A DNA stretch of 64,000 nucleotides, taken from positions 128,551,123 to 128,615,122 of the forward strand of contig JAIOJX010000004.1 of assembly GCA_022376925.1 (NCBI GenBank), read 5' to 3'. This document shows, piece by piece, positions 56,321 through 64,000 of the stretch (its first letter is position 1; the number at the start of each line of letters is the position of its first letter). The position numbers and the translations under genes are program-made. The DNA is from Tragulus kanchil. Its lineage: Eukaryota > Chordata > Mammalia > Artiodactyla > Tragulidae. The notes beneath the pieces are model-generated. The model ran no database searches, was not told the DNA's origin, and saw only the letters and a list, made by a program, of their open reading frames with translations.

Positions 56321-56948
56321 ATCCCGTTTGTCTCTGTCTGACAAGTGTTATTGTCTGCCCCCTGCTCCTACCCCTACTGACTCTCCAACCTCACTCAAAT
56401 CAGGGAACCCATTTCAATGGTAGAAACTGCCACTCAAATACCCAGGCACAGGCACTGTTCAGAGATGGAGGGTCTTCCCTTCTGTGTTATTTCCAAAGGC
56501 CCTGGTGAAGCGCATGGAACTGGGCCCGCTCTGGAAATGCAGACGAGGCATGCAGACCAAACATGCTAAATTCACTCCAGCATTCCCTTCTCTTTATGTC
56601 TTTGAGCTCTTTTTCTACATCATATTAAGGAATTTATCTTGTCTTGATGTCATTTAGTAGCTTCAGTCTATTAATCAAGCTAACAACTAGGATCACTTCC
56701 AGATGCTCGAATGAAAGCCACAGTCTGAAATTATGCCCTCTCCTCCTTGAGCAGACAAGCAGAGAATACATTCTTACGTGATTCTTCATATTTGCTGATG
56801 AAGTTAGAAAACTGCCACATCTTTTAAAGCAGTGAGAGACATACTTTTTATCGAGGTTTGTCTTTATAAGCACATCCCAAGGGCATGGCTCCACGTGGGG
56901 GGTCATCACCTCATGCTGATTTTCTTAACCTCCTTAACCCTGCCCACG

Positions 56949-57065
56949 TTGTTGTTGCTGTTTAGTTGTCCTGTCATGTCTGACTCTTTGTGACTCCATG
57001 GACTGCCGCGTGCCAGGCCTCCCTGTTTCCTACCATCTCCTGGAGTTTGCCAAAGCTCATGGGCA
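56949..57065 (-). mobile_element. BovB LINE 3' end fragment, antisense
   Basis: 'ttgttgttgctgtttagttg', 'tgactctttgtgactccatg', 'cgtgccaggcctccctgttt', 'ctcctggagtttgccaaagc'. Short terminal piece. Copy at 58060-58176. Confidence 0.8.
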
Positions 57066-58059
57066 ATTTTCTTAATCTTCCTAACCCTTCCATCCCTTTG
57101 TAAAAACATTCTCTTCCTTAAGATCTTTTCAGTTAAAACATTTTCAGTTCAAACCTCTGAGTGTTTCGTCTGATACCATGTCACTCCCTCAAAATTCAGG
57201 ATTCCAGACAGGGTTTGGGACTGTCCAAGCCTTTGTCTTTCGCCTTCCTCACAGGAACCTTTGGAGAGGAGAAAGAACTGTGTGCTCCACTTCTGCTTGA
57301 AGAGAGTTCTGCTTCTCACCAGCACTCATGGGGATTTCTCCCAACCGGAAGGACATCATAATTATCAGCATTGTGTCTCTTATGTCTCCTGCATTGCAGG
57401 CAGGTTCTTTCCCACTGAGCCACTTGGGCACATCCCGTTTGTCTCTGTCTGACAAGTGTTATTGTCTGCCCCCTGCTCCTACCCCTACTGACTCTCCAAC
57501 CTCACTCAAATCAGGGAACCCATTTCAATGGTAGAAACTGCCACTCAAATACCCAGGCACAGGCACTGTTCAGAGATGGAGGGTCTTCCCTTCTGTGTTA
57601 TTTCCAAAGGCCCTGGTGAAGCGCATGGAACTGGGCCCGCTCTGGAAATGCAGACGAGGCATGCAGACCAAACATGCTAAATTCACTCCAGCATTCCCTT
57701 CTCTTTATGTCTTTGAGCTCTTTTTCTACATCATATTAAGGAATTTATCTTGTCTTGATGTCATTTAGTAGCTTCAGTCTATTAATCAAGCTAACAACTA
57801 GGATCACTTCCAGATGCTCGAATGAAAGCCACAGTCTGAAATTATGCCCTCTCCTCCTTGAGCAGACAAGCAGAGAATACATTCTTACGTGATTCTTCAT
57901 ATTTGCTGATGAAGTTAGAAAACTGCCACATCTTTTAAAGCAGTGAGAGACATACTTTTTATCGAGGTTTGTCTTTATAAGCACATCCCAAGGGCATGGC
58001 TCCACGTGGGGGGTCATCACCTCATGCTGATTTTCTTAACCTCCTTAACCCTGCCCACG

Positions 58060-58176
58060 TTGTTGTTGCTGTTTAGTTGTCCTGTCATGTCTGACTCTTT
58101 GTGACTCCATGGACTGCCGCGTGCCAGGCCTCCCTGTTTCCTACCATCTCCTGGAGTTTGCCAAAGCTCATGGGCA
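58060..58176 (-). mobile_element. Duplicate copy of BovB 3' fragment
   Basis: Repeat of 56949-57065 via duplication T. Confidence 0.8.
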
Positions 58177-58634
58177 ATTTTCTTAATCTTCCTAACCCTT
58201 CCATCCCTTTGTAAAAACATTCTCTTCCTTAAGATCTTTTCAGTTAAAACATTTTCAGTTCAAACCTCTGAGTGTTTCGTCTGATACCATGTCACTCCCT
58301 CAAAATTCAGGATTCCAGACAGGGTTTGGGACTGTCCAAGCCTTTGTCTTTCGCCTTCCTCACAGGAACCTTTGGAGAGGGAGAAAGAACTGTGTGCTCC
58401 CACTTCTGCTTGAAGAGAGTTCTGCTTCTCACCAGCACTCATGGGGATTTCTCCCAACCGGAAGGACATCATAATTATCAGTCATTTTTAAAGAGAAAAT
58501 GATCTGTTCTATTGTGGAGCTGGCAAGTAGCTCTGCTTGAACAGACAAGAGGATCTGTGGGGTGGAGGAAATCAGGCTCCAAGAGGATCTACGTGTAGGC
58601 AAAGAAATATACATCTCATGACACGGGAAGTAGG

Positions 58635-58860
58635 GAGCCATTGATGGTCTTGAGGAGGGACTTGACATGAGGGATCTGTGCTTTAGCAAGATTCATTGGG
58701 CAGAAGAATAAACACAAATTGCCAGAAGGAGAACATGTAACTTTCTCTATTGGACTATAGGCTTCCTGGGGGCAGGGCCCAGTGGAATTGTGAAGTGTTT
58801 CTCTTGCTAGTGGTGAGTTTAGTGCCTGACAAATAGGAAGTATTCGATCCGAATACTAGT
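58635..58860 (+). repeat. L2 LINE 3' relic
   Basis: 'gtagggagccattgatggtc', 'ttgaggagggacttgacatg', then 'ggcttcctgggggcagggcc' and 'agtgcctgacaaataggaag' match the L2 3' end ('gggaagccattgga', 'cttgagggcagggac', 'gtgcctggcacatagtagg'). Copy at 59689-59914. Confidence 0.65.
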
Positions 58861-58880
58861 GATTGAGGGCAAAACCGGGC

Positions 58881-59000
58881 GCGAATGCTCAGTGGTGTCC
58901 GACTCCTTATTACCCCGTGGACTGCAGCCCGACAGGCTCCTCTGTCTGTGGGATTCTCCAGGCAAGAATACTGGAGTGGATTTCCACTTCCTTCTCCAGG
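58881..59000 (-). mobile_element. Truncated Bov-tA SINE, antisense
   Basis: 'gctcagtggtgtccgactcc', 'cccgacaggctcctctgtct', 'aagaatactggagtggattt', 'ccttctccaggggg'. The tRNA-like head is missing. Copy at 59932-60054. Confidence 0.85.
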
Positions 59001-59051
59001 GGGAGAGTAAAGGAGTGAGGACTTAATTAGGAGGCTGTCAAGTTACCTCTG

Positions 59052-59262
59052 GGCTTCCCATGTGCCGCTGGTGGTAAAGAACCTGCCTGCCAATGCAGGG
59101 GGTGTTAAGAGAAGTAAGTTCAATCCCTGGGTCAGAAAGATCCCCTGGAGAAGGAAATGGCAGCCCACTCCAGGATTCTTGCCTGGAGAAGAATCCCATG
59201 GACAGAGGAGCCTAGTGGACTACAGGTCATAAAAGAGCGACTTGGCATGCATGAGTTAGCGT
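59052..59262 (+). mobile_element. Bov-A2-type SINE
   Basis: 'gggcttcccatgtgccgctg', 'aagttcaatccctgggtcag', 'aagatcccctggagaaggaa', 'ttgcctggagaagaatccca'. A full copy at 60106-60316 (duplication U) and a headless one at 61266-61467 (duplication V). Confidence 0.9.
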
Positions 59263-60105
59263 TAGTGAGAAACCACAAGGCCTGAATGGAAACAAAGAAA
59301 TAAAACATTTTCAGTTCAAACCTCTGAGTGTTTCATCTGATACCATGTCACTCCCTCAAAATTCAGGATTCCAGACAGGGTTTGGGACTGTCCAAGCCTT
59401 TGTCTTCGCCTTCCTCACAGGAACCTTTGGAGAGGAGAAAGAACTGTGTGCTCCCACTTCTGCTTGAAGAGAGTTCTGCTTCTCACCAGCACTCATGGGG
59501 ATTTCTCCCAACCGGAAGGACATCATAATTATCAGTCATTTTTAAAGAGAAAATGATCTGTTCTATTGTGGAGCTGGCAAGTAGCTCTGCTTGAACAGAC
59601 AAGAGGATCTGTGGGGTGGAGGAAATCAGGCTCCAAGAGGATCTACGTGTAGGCAAAGAAATATACATCTCATGACACGGGAAGTAGGGAGCCATTGATG
59701 GTCTTGAGGAGGGACTTGACATGAGGGATCTGTGCTTTAGCAAGATTCATTGGGCAGAAGAATAAACACAAATTGCCAGAAGGAGAACATGTAACTTTCT
59801 CTATTGGACTATAGGCTTCCTGGGGGCAGGGCCCAGTGGAATTGTGAAGTGTTTCTCTTGCTAGTGGTGAGTTTAGTGCCTGACAAATAGGAAGTATTCG
59901 ATCCGAATACTAGTGATTGAGGGCAAAACCGGCGAATGCTCAGTGGTGTCCGACTCCTTATTACCCCGTGGACTGCAGCCCGACAGGCTCCTCTGTCTGT
60001 GGGATTCTCCAGGCAAGAATACTGGAGTGGATTTCCACTTCCTTCTCCAGGGGGAGAGTAAAGGAGTGAGGACTTAATTAGGAGGCTGTCAAGTTACCTC
60101 TGGGC

Positions 60106-60316
60106 TTCCCATGTGCCGCTGGTGGTAAAGAACCTGCCTGCCAATGCAGGGGGTGTTAAGAGAAGTAAGTTCAATCCCTGGGTCAGAAAGATCCCCTGGA
60201 GAAGGAAATGGCAGCCCACTCCAGGATTCTTGCCTGGAGAAGAATCCCATGGACAGAGGAGCCTAGTGGACTACAGGTCATAAAAGAGCGACTTGGCATG
60301 CATGAGTTAGCGTTAG
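60106..60316 (+). mobile_element. Duplicate copy of Bov-A2-type SINE
   Basis: Repeat of 59052-59262. The start of duplication V (60117) is inside its head. Confidence 0.9.
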
Positions 60317-60389
60317 TGAGAAACCACAAGGCCTGAATGGAAACAAAGAGAAATAACATATACTGAGCATCCCCCCATGCCAGACATTT

Positions 60390-60540
60390 AACCTAGATTA
60401 TCCGCATTAAACTTATCAACAATCTTCACGGGGCAAACGAGGCTTCGTTATGTGAAGTAAAGTCCACACTCCTAACAAACAGCAGAGCTCACATTTGAAC
60501 CCACGTCTGCCTCTGAAGCTCATGTTCGTCCACTCGCATC
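60390..60540 (+). repeat. MIR/L2-class relic
   Basis: 'catgccagacatttaaccta', 'cattaaacttatcaacaatc', 'ttcacggggcaaacgaggct' and 'cagagctcacatttgaaccc' follow an old-SINE layout. Copy at 61539-61689. Confidence 0.55.
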
Positions 60541-60805
60541 ATGCCATCCGAGGCGGCAGGGGTGGGAAGCTGGAAGGAGAGGGCAGAGGTGAGGGACCTG
60601 TGCAGGCGACGAGGTCCAGCCGGCGGCACAAGAGCTATGAAGCAAGGTTGAGGAGTTTCAGGGTCTGAGCTGGAATCACAGGAGATGGCGAAGCTGGTAA
60701 ACGTAATGAAAACGTCCATGGGAGGCACTTCCAGGAATGGGGCATATGGCCTCTGCTTTGGACATGCTGAGCGAGGGGCCTGGGAGACAACTGGATGGGA
60801 CTTGC

Positions 60806-60967
60806 CACGCGCTCCCCTATCCATGGGATTCTTCAGGCAAGAATCCTGGCGTGAACAGCCATTCTCTCGTCCGGGGGATCTTTCCGACCCAGGGACTGAA
60901 CCCGCATCTCTCAGGTCTCCTGCACTGGCAAGCAGGTTCTTCACCCCCAGGACCACCTGAGAAGCCC
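60806..60967 (-). mobile_element. Bov-tA SINE, antisense, truncated
   Basis: 'ctatccatgggattcttcag', 'gcaagaatcctggcgtgaac', 'gacccagggactgaacccgc', 'gaccacctgagaagcccc'. Copy at 61956-62117. Confidence 0.9.
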
Positions 60968-61265
60968 CACTCCAGAACTGCAGTCACTACAGAAGTGTTG
61001 TCTCGGGCTAAGCGCTCCGATTACAGCCGCGTCTGAGACGATCACATTCGTCTTTCTACACCAAAGCAAAAAATGACCTTGGACTTCTATCTGAAGAGAG
61101 ATCATCCAAAATGGCTGAACTTTAAGAATAAGAATCTTCTTGCAGTGGAAGAATACCCTGATTAACTAAGGCAAGCATTTCACCCTAACTTAGTTATAAA
61201 CGACTGAAAAATGTTTTGCATCTGTTTAGGATGACATTTCATAGGCATCACAAGTTCATGGGCTA

Positions 61266-61467
61266 CGCTGGTGGTAAAGAACCTGCCTGCCAATGCAGGG
61301 GGTGTTAAGAGAAGTAAGTTCAATCCCTGGGTCAGAAAGATCCCCTGGAGAAGGAAATGGCAGCCCACTCCAGGATTCTTGCCTGGAGAAGAATCCCATG
61401 GACAGAGGAGCCTAGTGGACTACAGGTCATAAAAGAGCGACTTGGCATGCATGAGTTAGCGTTAGTG
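61266..61467 (+). mobile_element. Headless third copy of Bov-A2-type SINE
   Basis: Repeat of 60117-60316 without the head. It joins directly to 'ggcta' from unrelated upstream DNA. Confidence 0.9.
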
Positions 61468-61955
61468 AGAAACCACAAGGCCTGAATGGAAACAAAGAGA
61501 AATAACATATACTGAGCATCCCCCCATGCCAGACATTTAACCTAGATTATCCGCATTAAACTTATCAACAATCTTCACGGGGCAAACGAGGCTTCGTTAT
61601 GTGAAGTAAAGTCCACACTCCTAACAAACAGCAGAGCTCACATTTGAACCCACGTCTGCCTCTGAAGCTCATGTTCGTCCACTCGCATCATGCCATCCGA
61701 GGCGGCAGGGGTGGGAAGCTGGAAGGAGAGGGCAGAGGTGAGGGACCTGTGCAGGCGACGAGGTCCAGCCGGCGGCACAAGAGCTATGAAGCAAGGTTGA
61801 GGAGTTTCAGGGTCTGAGCTGGAATCACAGGGAGATGGCGAAGCTGGTAAACGTAATGAAAACGTCCATGGGAGGCACTTCCAGGAATGGGGCATATGGC
61901 CTCTGCTTTGGACATGCTGAGCGAGGGGCCTGGGAGACAACTGGATGGGACTTGC

Positions 61956-62117
61956 CACGCGCTCCCCTATCCATGGGATTCTTCAGGCAAGAATCCTGGC
62001 GTGAACAGCCATTCTCTCGTCCGGGGGATCTTTCCGACCCAGGGACTGAACCCGCATCTCTCAGGTCTCCTGCACTGGCAAGCAGGTTCTTCACCCCCAG
62101 GACCACCTGAGAAGCCC
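61956..62117 (-). mobile_element. Duplicate copy of truncated Bov-tA SINE
   Basis: Repeat of 60806-60967 via duplication V. Confidence 0.9.
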
Positions 62118-62718
62118 CACTCCAGAACTGCAGTCACTACAGAAGTGTTGTCTCGGGCTAAGCGCTCCGATTACAGCCGCGTCTGAGACGATCACATTCG
62201 TCTTTCTACACCAAAGCAAAAAATGACCTTGGACTTCTATCTGAAGAGAGATCATCCAAAATGGCTGAACTTTAAGAATAAGAATCTTCTTGCAGTGGAA
62301 GAATACCCTGATTAACTAAGGCAAGCATTTCACCCTAACTTAGTTATAAACGACTGAAAAATGTTTTGCATCTGTTTAGGATGACATTTCATAGGCATCA
62401 CAAGTTCATGGGCTACGTCACAATTTCCATGATAATAAACACATAGACTTGTTATTTGATAGTTACGTAATTGTGGTTTTCATCTGCTTATTCTTGCAGA
62501 GGTGGAGAGCGGCCTGTGTGTTTTGTGTTCTTTTTTTCTCCAGGGCGGGAGAAACAACTTTAAAACACACCAAACCAGAGGGAAAGAAATCGTCAGTATG
62601 ACATTTCAGCATGTAAGCTGCACAGTTTTTTGCCAGTTCACTCTTAATTCTGTGAAGCACTTCACCAGAGTAAGGTTAGTTAGGGTTAGGGCAGTTTGAG
62701 TGGCATGCTCAGCAAGGA

Positions 62719-62732
62719 CCACCAGAGGGCAG
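62719..62732 (+). promoter_or_regulatory. Strong CTCF core motif
   Basis: CCACCAGAGGGCAG matches the vertebrate CTCF core (CCACYAGRKGGCRS) at every position but the last (G for S is kept). The extended context is 'aggaccaccagagggcagtg'. It lies in single-copy DNA. The sequence match is strong, but occupancy is unknown. Confidence 0.55.
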
Positions 62733-62859
62733 TGAAGGCTGTGTAATATTTTTAAGCAATTCACCGGCTAGTGAATCGCTGTCAGCCACCTCTCTCAACC
62801 ACCGTATAAATAACTACCATTATGGAAAACAATCTGCAGGTGCCCTACATCAAACTGCC

Positions 62860-63075
62860 TGGGTTAAGTCCCAACTCTCACTTACTCGCTGTGTGACCCT
62901 GGACAACTTACTTCACCTCTCTGGGCTTGTTTCCTCCTCATTTCGAAAATGGGAAAATTATCCCAGTTTCGTAGTGAACATTAAATGAGTTAATGTTCGT
63001 TGTGAACATTTAATGAGCTAATATTGTTATGTACTCAGAGTCTGGCACATGGTAAGTTATTACGTTTATTATTGT
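62860..63075 (+). repeat. MIR SINE
   Basis: 'ctgggttaagtcccaactct', 'cttactcgctgtgtgaccct', 'ggacaacttacttcacctct', 'ctgggcttgtttcctcctca' and 'aaaatgggaaaattatccca' give a long, well-preserved MIR. A 2x28-bp imperfect tandem repeat lies inside it (62974-63029). Confidence 0.9.
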
Positions 63076-63740
63076 TACTAAGAATATTATGTTGAACCCT
63101 TTCATTTTCTTGCTGGGCCCCGACTGAAATGCCTAGGAGTAGGGTCACGACTCAAGAGAAAGCAGGCAAAATGGCTGAATCCCAGGCCGTGCTAGGAATC
63201 TCCGGATGATGCAGAAGGGGATGTCAGAGATGTCTACACTCTGGGAGCAGGAAAATGGTGCTAAGGTCGACAGAGAGGGGCAAAGCCTGACCTAAGTGTG
63301 CCTGCTTCTTCCCCAGAGGCTGAATGCCAGGCCCAAGCTTGGGCCCAGGGCAGGTCAGCCGGCATCAGGCACAGGAAGGGCTGGAGGCAGGGAAAGAGCT
63401 GTGCTTCCCAGCTGCGGTCAAGCCCGCTGCACTTAGCTGCAGCCAGGGGAGGCCCAGGCACCTCTGGTGAAGGACGGAAGCAGGACACCCGCTCTGCATG
63501 CAAGGCCCTGAGGTTATTTTACACCCAGCGTGGCAGAGGCCCAGGAAGCAGGTGGGTGTTCAGCTTCCTCTCACAAAGGCATTCCTGAGATGGGAATGAG
63601 GGCCTTAAGGCAGAGAAGGCCAGGAGGAGGCGGCAGGGTGGGGGGGGGGGTGGAGGGGGTTGGGGTGAAAACCCAGGGCGGAAGGCGTGGACGCTTTTCC
63701 GGAGCAGTTTCTGGGGCCTCTGCCGTGTGACCTAGAAGTT
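63076..63740. other. GC-richer single-copy stretch, no gene called
   Basis: Open frames overlap on both strands (63261-63503, 63298-63588), as expected of GC-rich non-coding DNA. No domain recognised. CpG density is moderate, not a clear island. Confidence 0.4.
63636..63665 (+). other. G-quadruplex-type G tract
   Basis: Runs of G: GGG, then eleven Gs, then GGGGG, then GGGG, separated by 1-4 bases. This satisfies the G3+N1-7 pattern on the plus strand. Confidence 0.8.
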
Positions 63741-63744
63741 CGTT

Positions 63745-63835
63745 CTGGGTGAGCCCCTTGAAGGCAAGGACCGCATCTCATCCAGCCTTGTAAAGCACCA
63801 ACCGTGCCTGCTTTGGGCCTGTGAATAAATATCTC
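63745..63835 (+). repeat. L2 LINE 3' tail
   Basis: 'ccccttgaaggcaaggaccg', 'catctcatccagccttgtaa', then 'gggcctgtgaataaatatct' match the L2 terminal region ('ccttgagggcagggac', 'gtgtctcattcatctttgta', 'gctcaataaat'). Confidence 0.7.
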
Positions 63836-64000
63836 AGACCTCCCTTCTTCTGACACACCGAAGGATGGCACTTCCCTGCCCGCCCAAAGTCCGTAGGGCC
63901 CTGTGGCTTTCTTCGGTTAAGGAATGAGAAGCAGAAGCTTTAAAAGCAAAGGCACTTCTCTTTCCATCTCTGACCTAGGAGCTGATGTTTCACCCGCCGG
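63836..64000. other. Single-copy end of window, nothing recognised
   Basis: No exon, RNA or repeat family identified in the last 165 bases. Confidence 0.4.

Larger units (their letters stand above)
54320..56465. repeat. Tandem duplication S (~1.08 kb unit, 2 copies)
   Basis: Copy 1 is 54320-55381 and copy 2 is 55398-56465. The 16-nt filler ends 'ttggtcccttat' before 'agtggaac'. The real left flank is 'ttggttccctatcatcc' before 'agtggaac', so the filler reads as a low-quality version of the same bases. It overlaps duplication R by 152 bp. Confidence 0.95.
56261..58481. repeat. Tandem duplication T (~1.11 kb unit, 2 copies)
   Basis: Copy 1 is 56261-57368 and copy 2 is 57372-58481, offset 1111. 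It overlaps duplication S by 205 bp. Near its end copy 1 loses single bases ('gagaggagaaag' versus 'gagagggagaaag', 'gctccactt' versus 'gctcccactt'). Confidence 0.95.
58245..60355. repeat. Tandem duplication U (~1.05 kb unit, 2 copies)
   Basis: Copy 1 is 58245-59300 and copy 2 is 59301-60355, offset 1054-1056, the shortest unit. It overlaps duplication T by 237 bp. Differences: 'gtttcgtctg' versus 'gtttcatctg' and 'accgggcgcgaatg' versus 'accggcgaatg'. Confidence 0.95.
60117..62417. repeat. Tandem duplication V (~1.15 kb unit, 2 copies)
   Basis: Copy 1 is 60117-61267 and copy 2 is 61266-62417, offset 1149, joined at CG microhomology. It overlaps duplication U by 239 bp. One G is gained in copy 2 ('cacagggagatgg'). 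Confidence 0.95.

Noticed and set aside
60489..60956. A 155-codon antisense frame repeated in broken form at 61638-62106
   Set aside because: It begins in a SINE and runs through an old repeat. A one-base indel between copies breaks it, as expected for non-coding sequence with errors.
167..62417. A new biological system that makes regular 1.1-kb tandem copies
   Set aside because: Size regularity independent of content, degraded-flank fillers, error-like indels near some joins, tile-like overlaps and breakpoints inside unrelated elements all fit an assembly fault better.
62671..62693. Telomere-like 'ttagggttaggg'
   Set aside because: Only about two TTAGGG units, well within chance, so not an interstitial telomere.

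Overview
This window is ruminant (pecoran artiodactyl) nuclear DNA, from cattle, sheep, goat or a close relative. The evidence is its dense load of Bov-tA/Bov-A2 tRNA-derived SINEs, CHR-type SINEs, BovB LINE 3' ends and ruminant-style L1 3' ends, on a background of old MIR, L2 and DNA-transposon relics. I found no protein-coding exon, tRNA, rRNA or CRISPR array that I can support. The open frames present are short. Most lie inside SINE, L1 or BovB DNA or are chance frames, and most occur twice because the DNA itself is repeated.

The dominant structure is a series of 22 direct tandem duplications. Each has a unit of about 1.05-1.16 kb (mean about 1.11 kb) and nearly identical copies. They start near 167, 4072, 5968, 8605, 15707, 18385, 20361, 22678, 25127, 28145, 31606, 33946, 35797, 40288, 42260, 44208, 46295, 52199, 54320, 56261, 58245 and 60117. 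In five chains (4.1-8.2 kb, 18.4-22.6 kb, 33.9-38.1 kb, 40.3-48.5 kb, 52.2-62.4 kb) successive units overlap by about 150-340 bp, so those overlaps are present three times. Breakpoints ignore element boundaries. Copy differences are mostly one-base or homopolymer indels, several of them near junctions. At several joins a 2-70 nt filler looks like a degraded version of the flanking sequence. I read this as an assembly artefact (overlapping reads or small contigs laid end to end instead of merged), not a biological array. Collapsing the duplicates removes about 24.5 kb and leaves about 39.5 kb of real sequence.

Layout: 0-10.8 kb holds duplications A-D, an antisense L1 with a nested SINE, a second L1 3' end with a TG microsatellite, and CHR and Bov SINEs. 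10.8-15.4 kb is largely single copy, with an L2, a MIR and an older L1M 3' end. 15.4-30.3 kb holds duplications E-J, a head-to-head SINE pair, a complete CHR SINE with a 17-bp target-site duplication, a BovB 3' end and a sense L1 3' end with two nested SINEs. 30.3-48.5 kb holds K-Q, more SINEs, MIR relics and a probable solo LTR. 48.5-52.2 kb is single copy with little recognisable. 52.2-62.4 kb is the longest chain (R-V). 62.4-64.0 kb is single copy and more GC-rich, with a strong CTCF-like motif, a MIR, a G-quadruplex-type tract and an L2 tail.

No genes work together here. The window looks like an intergenic or intronic stretch, and its most useful message is that its length and copy number should not be taken at face value.
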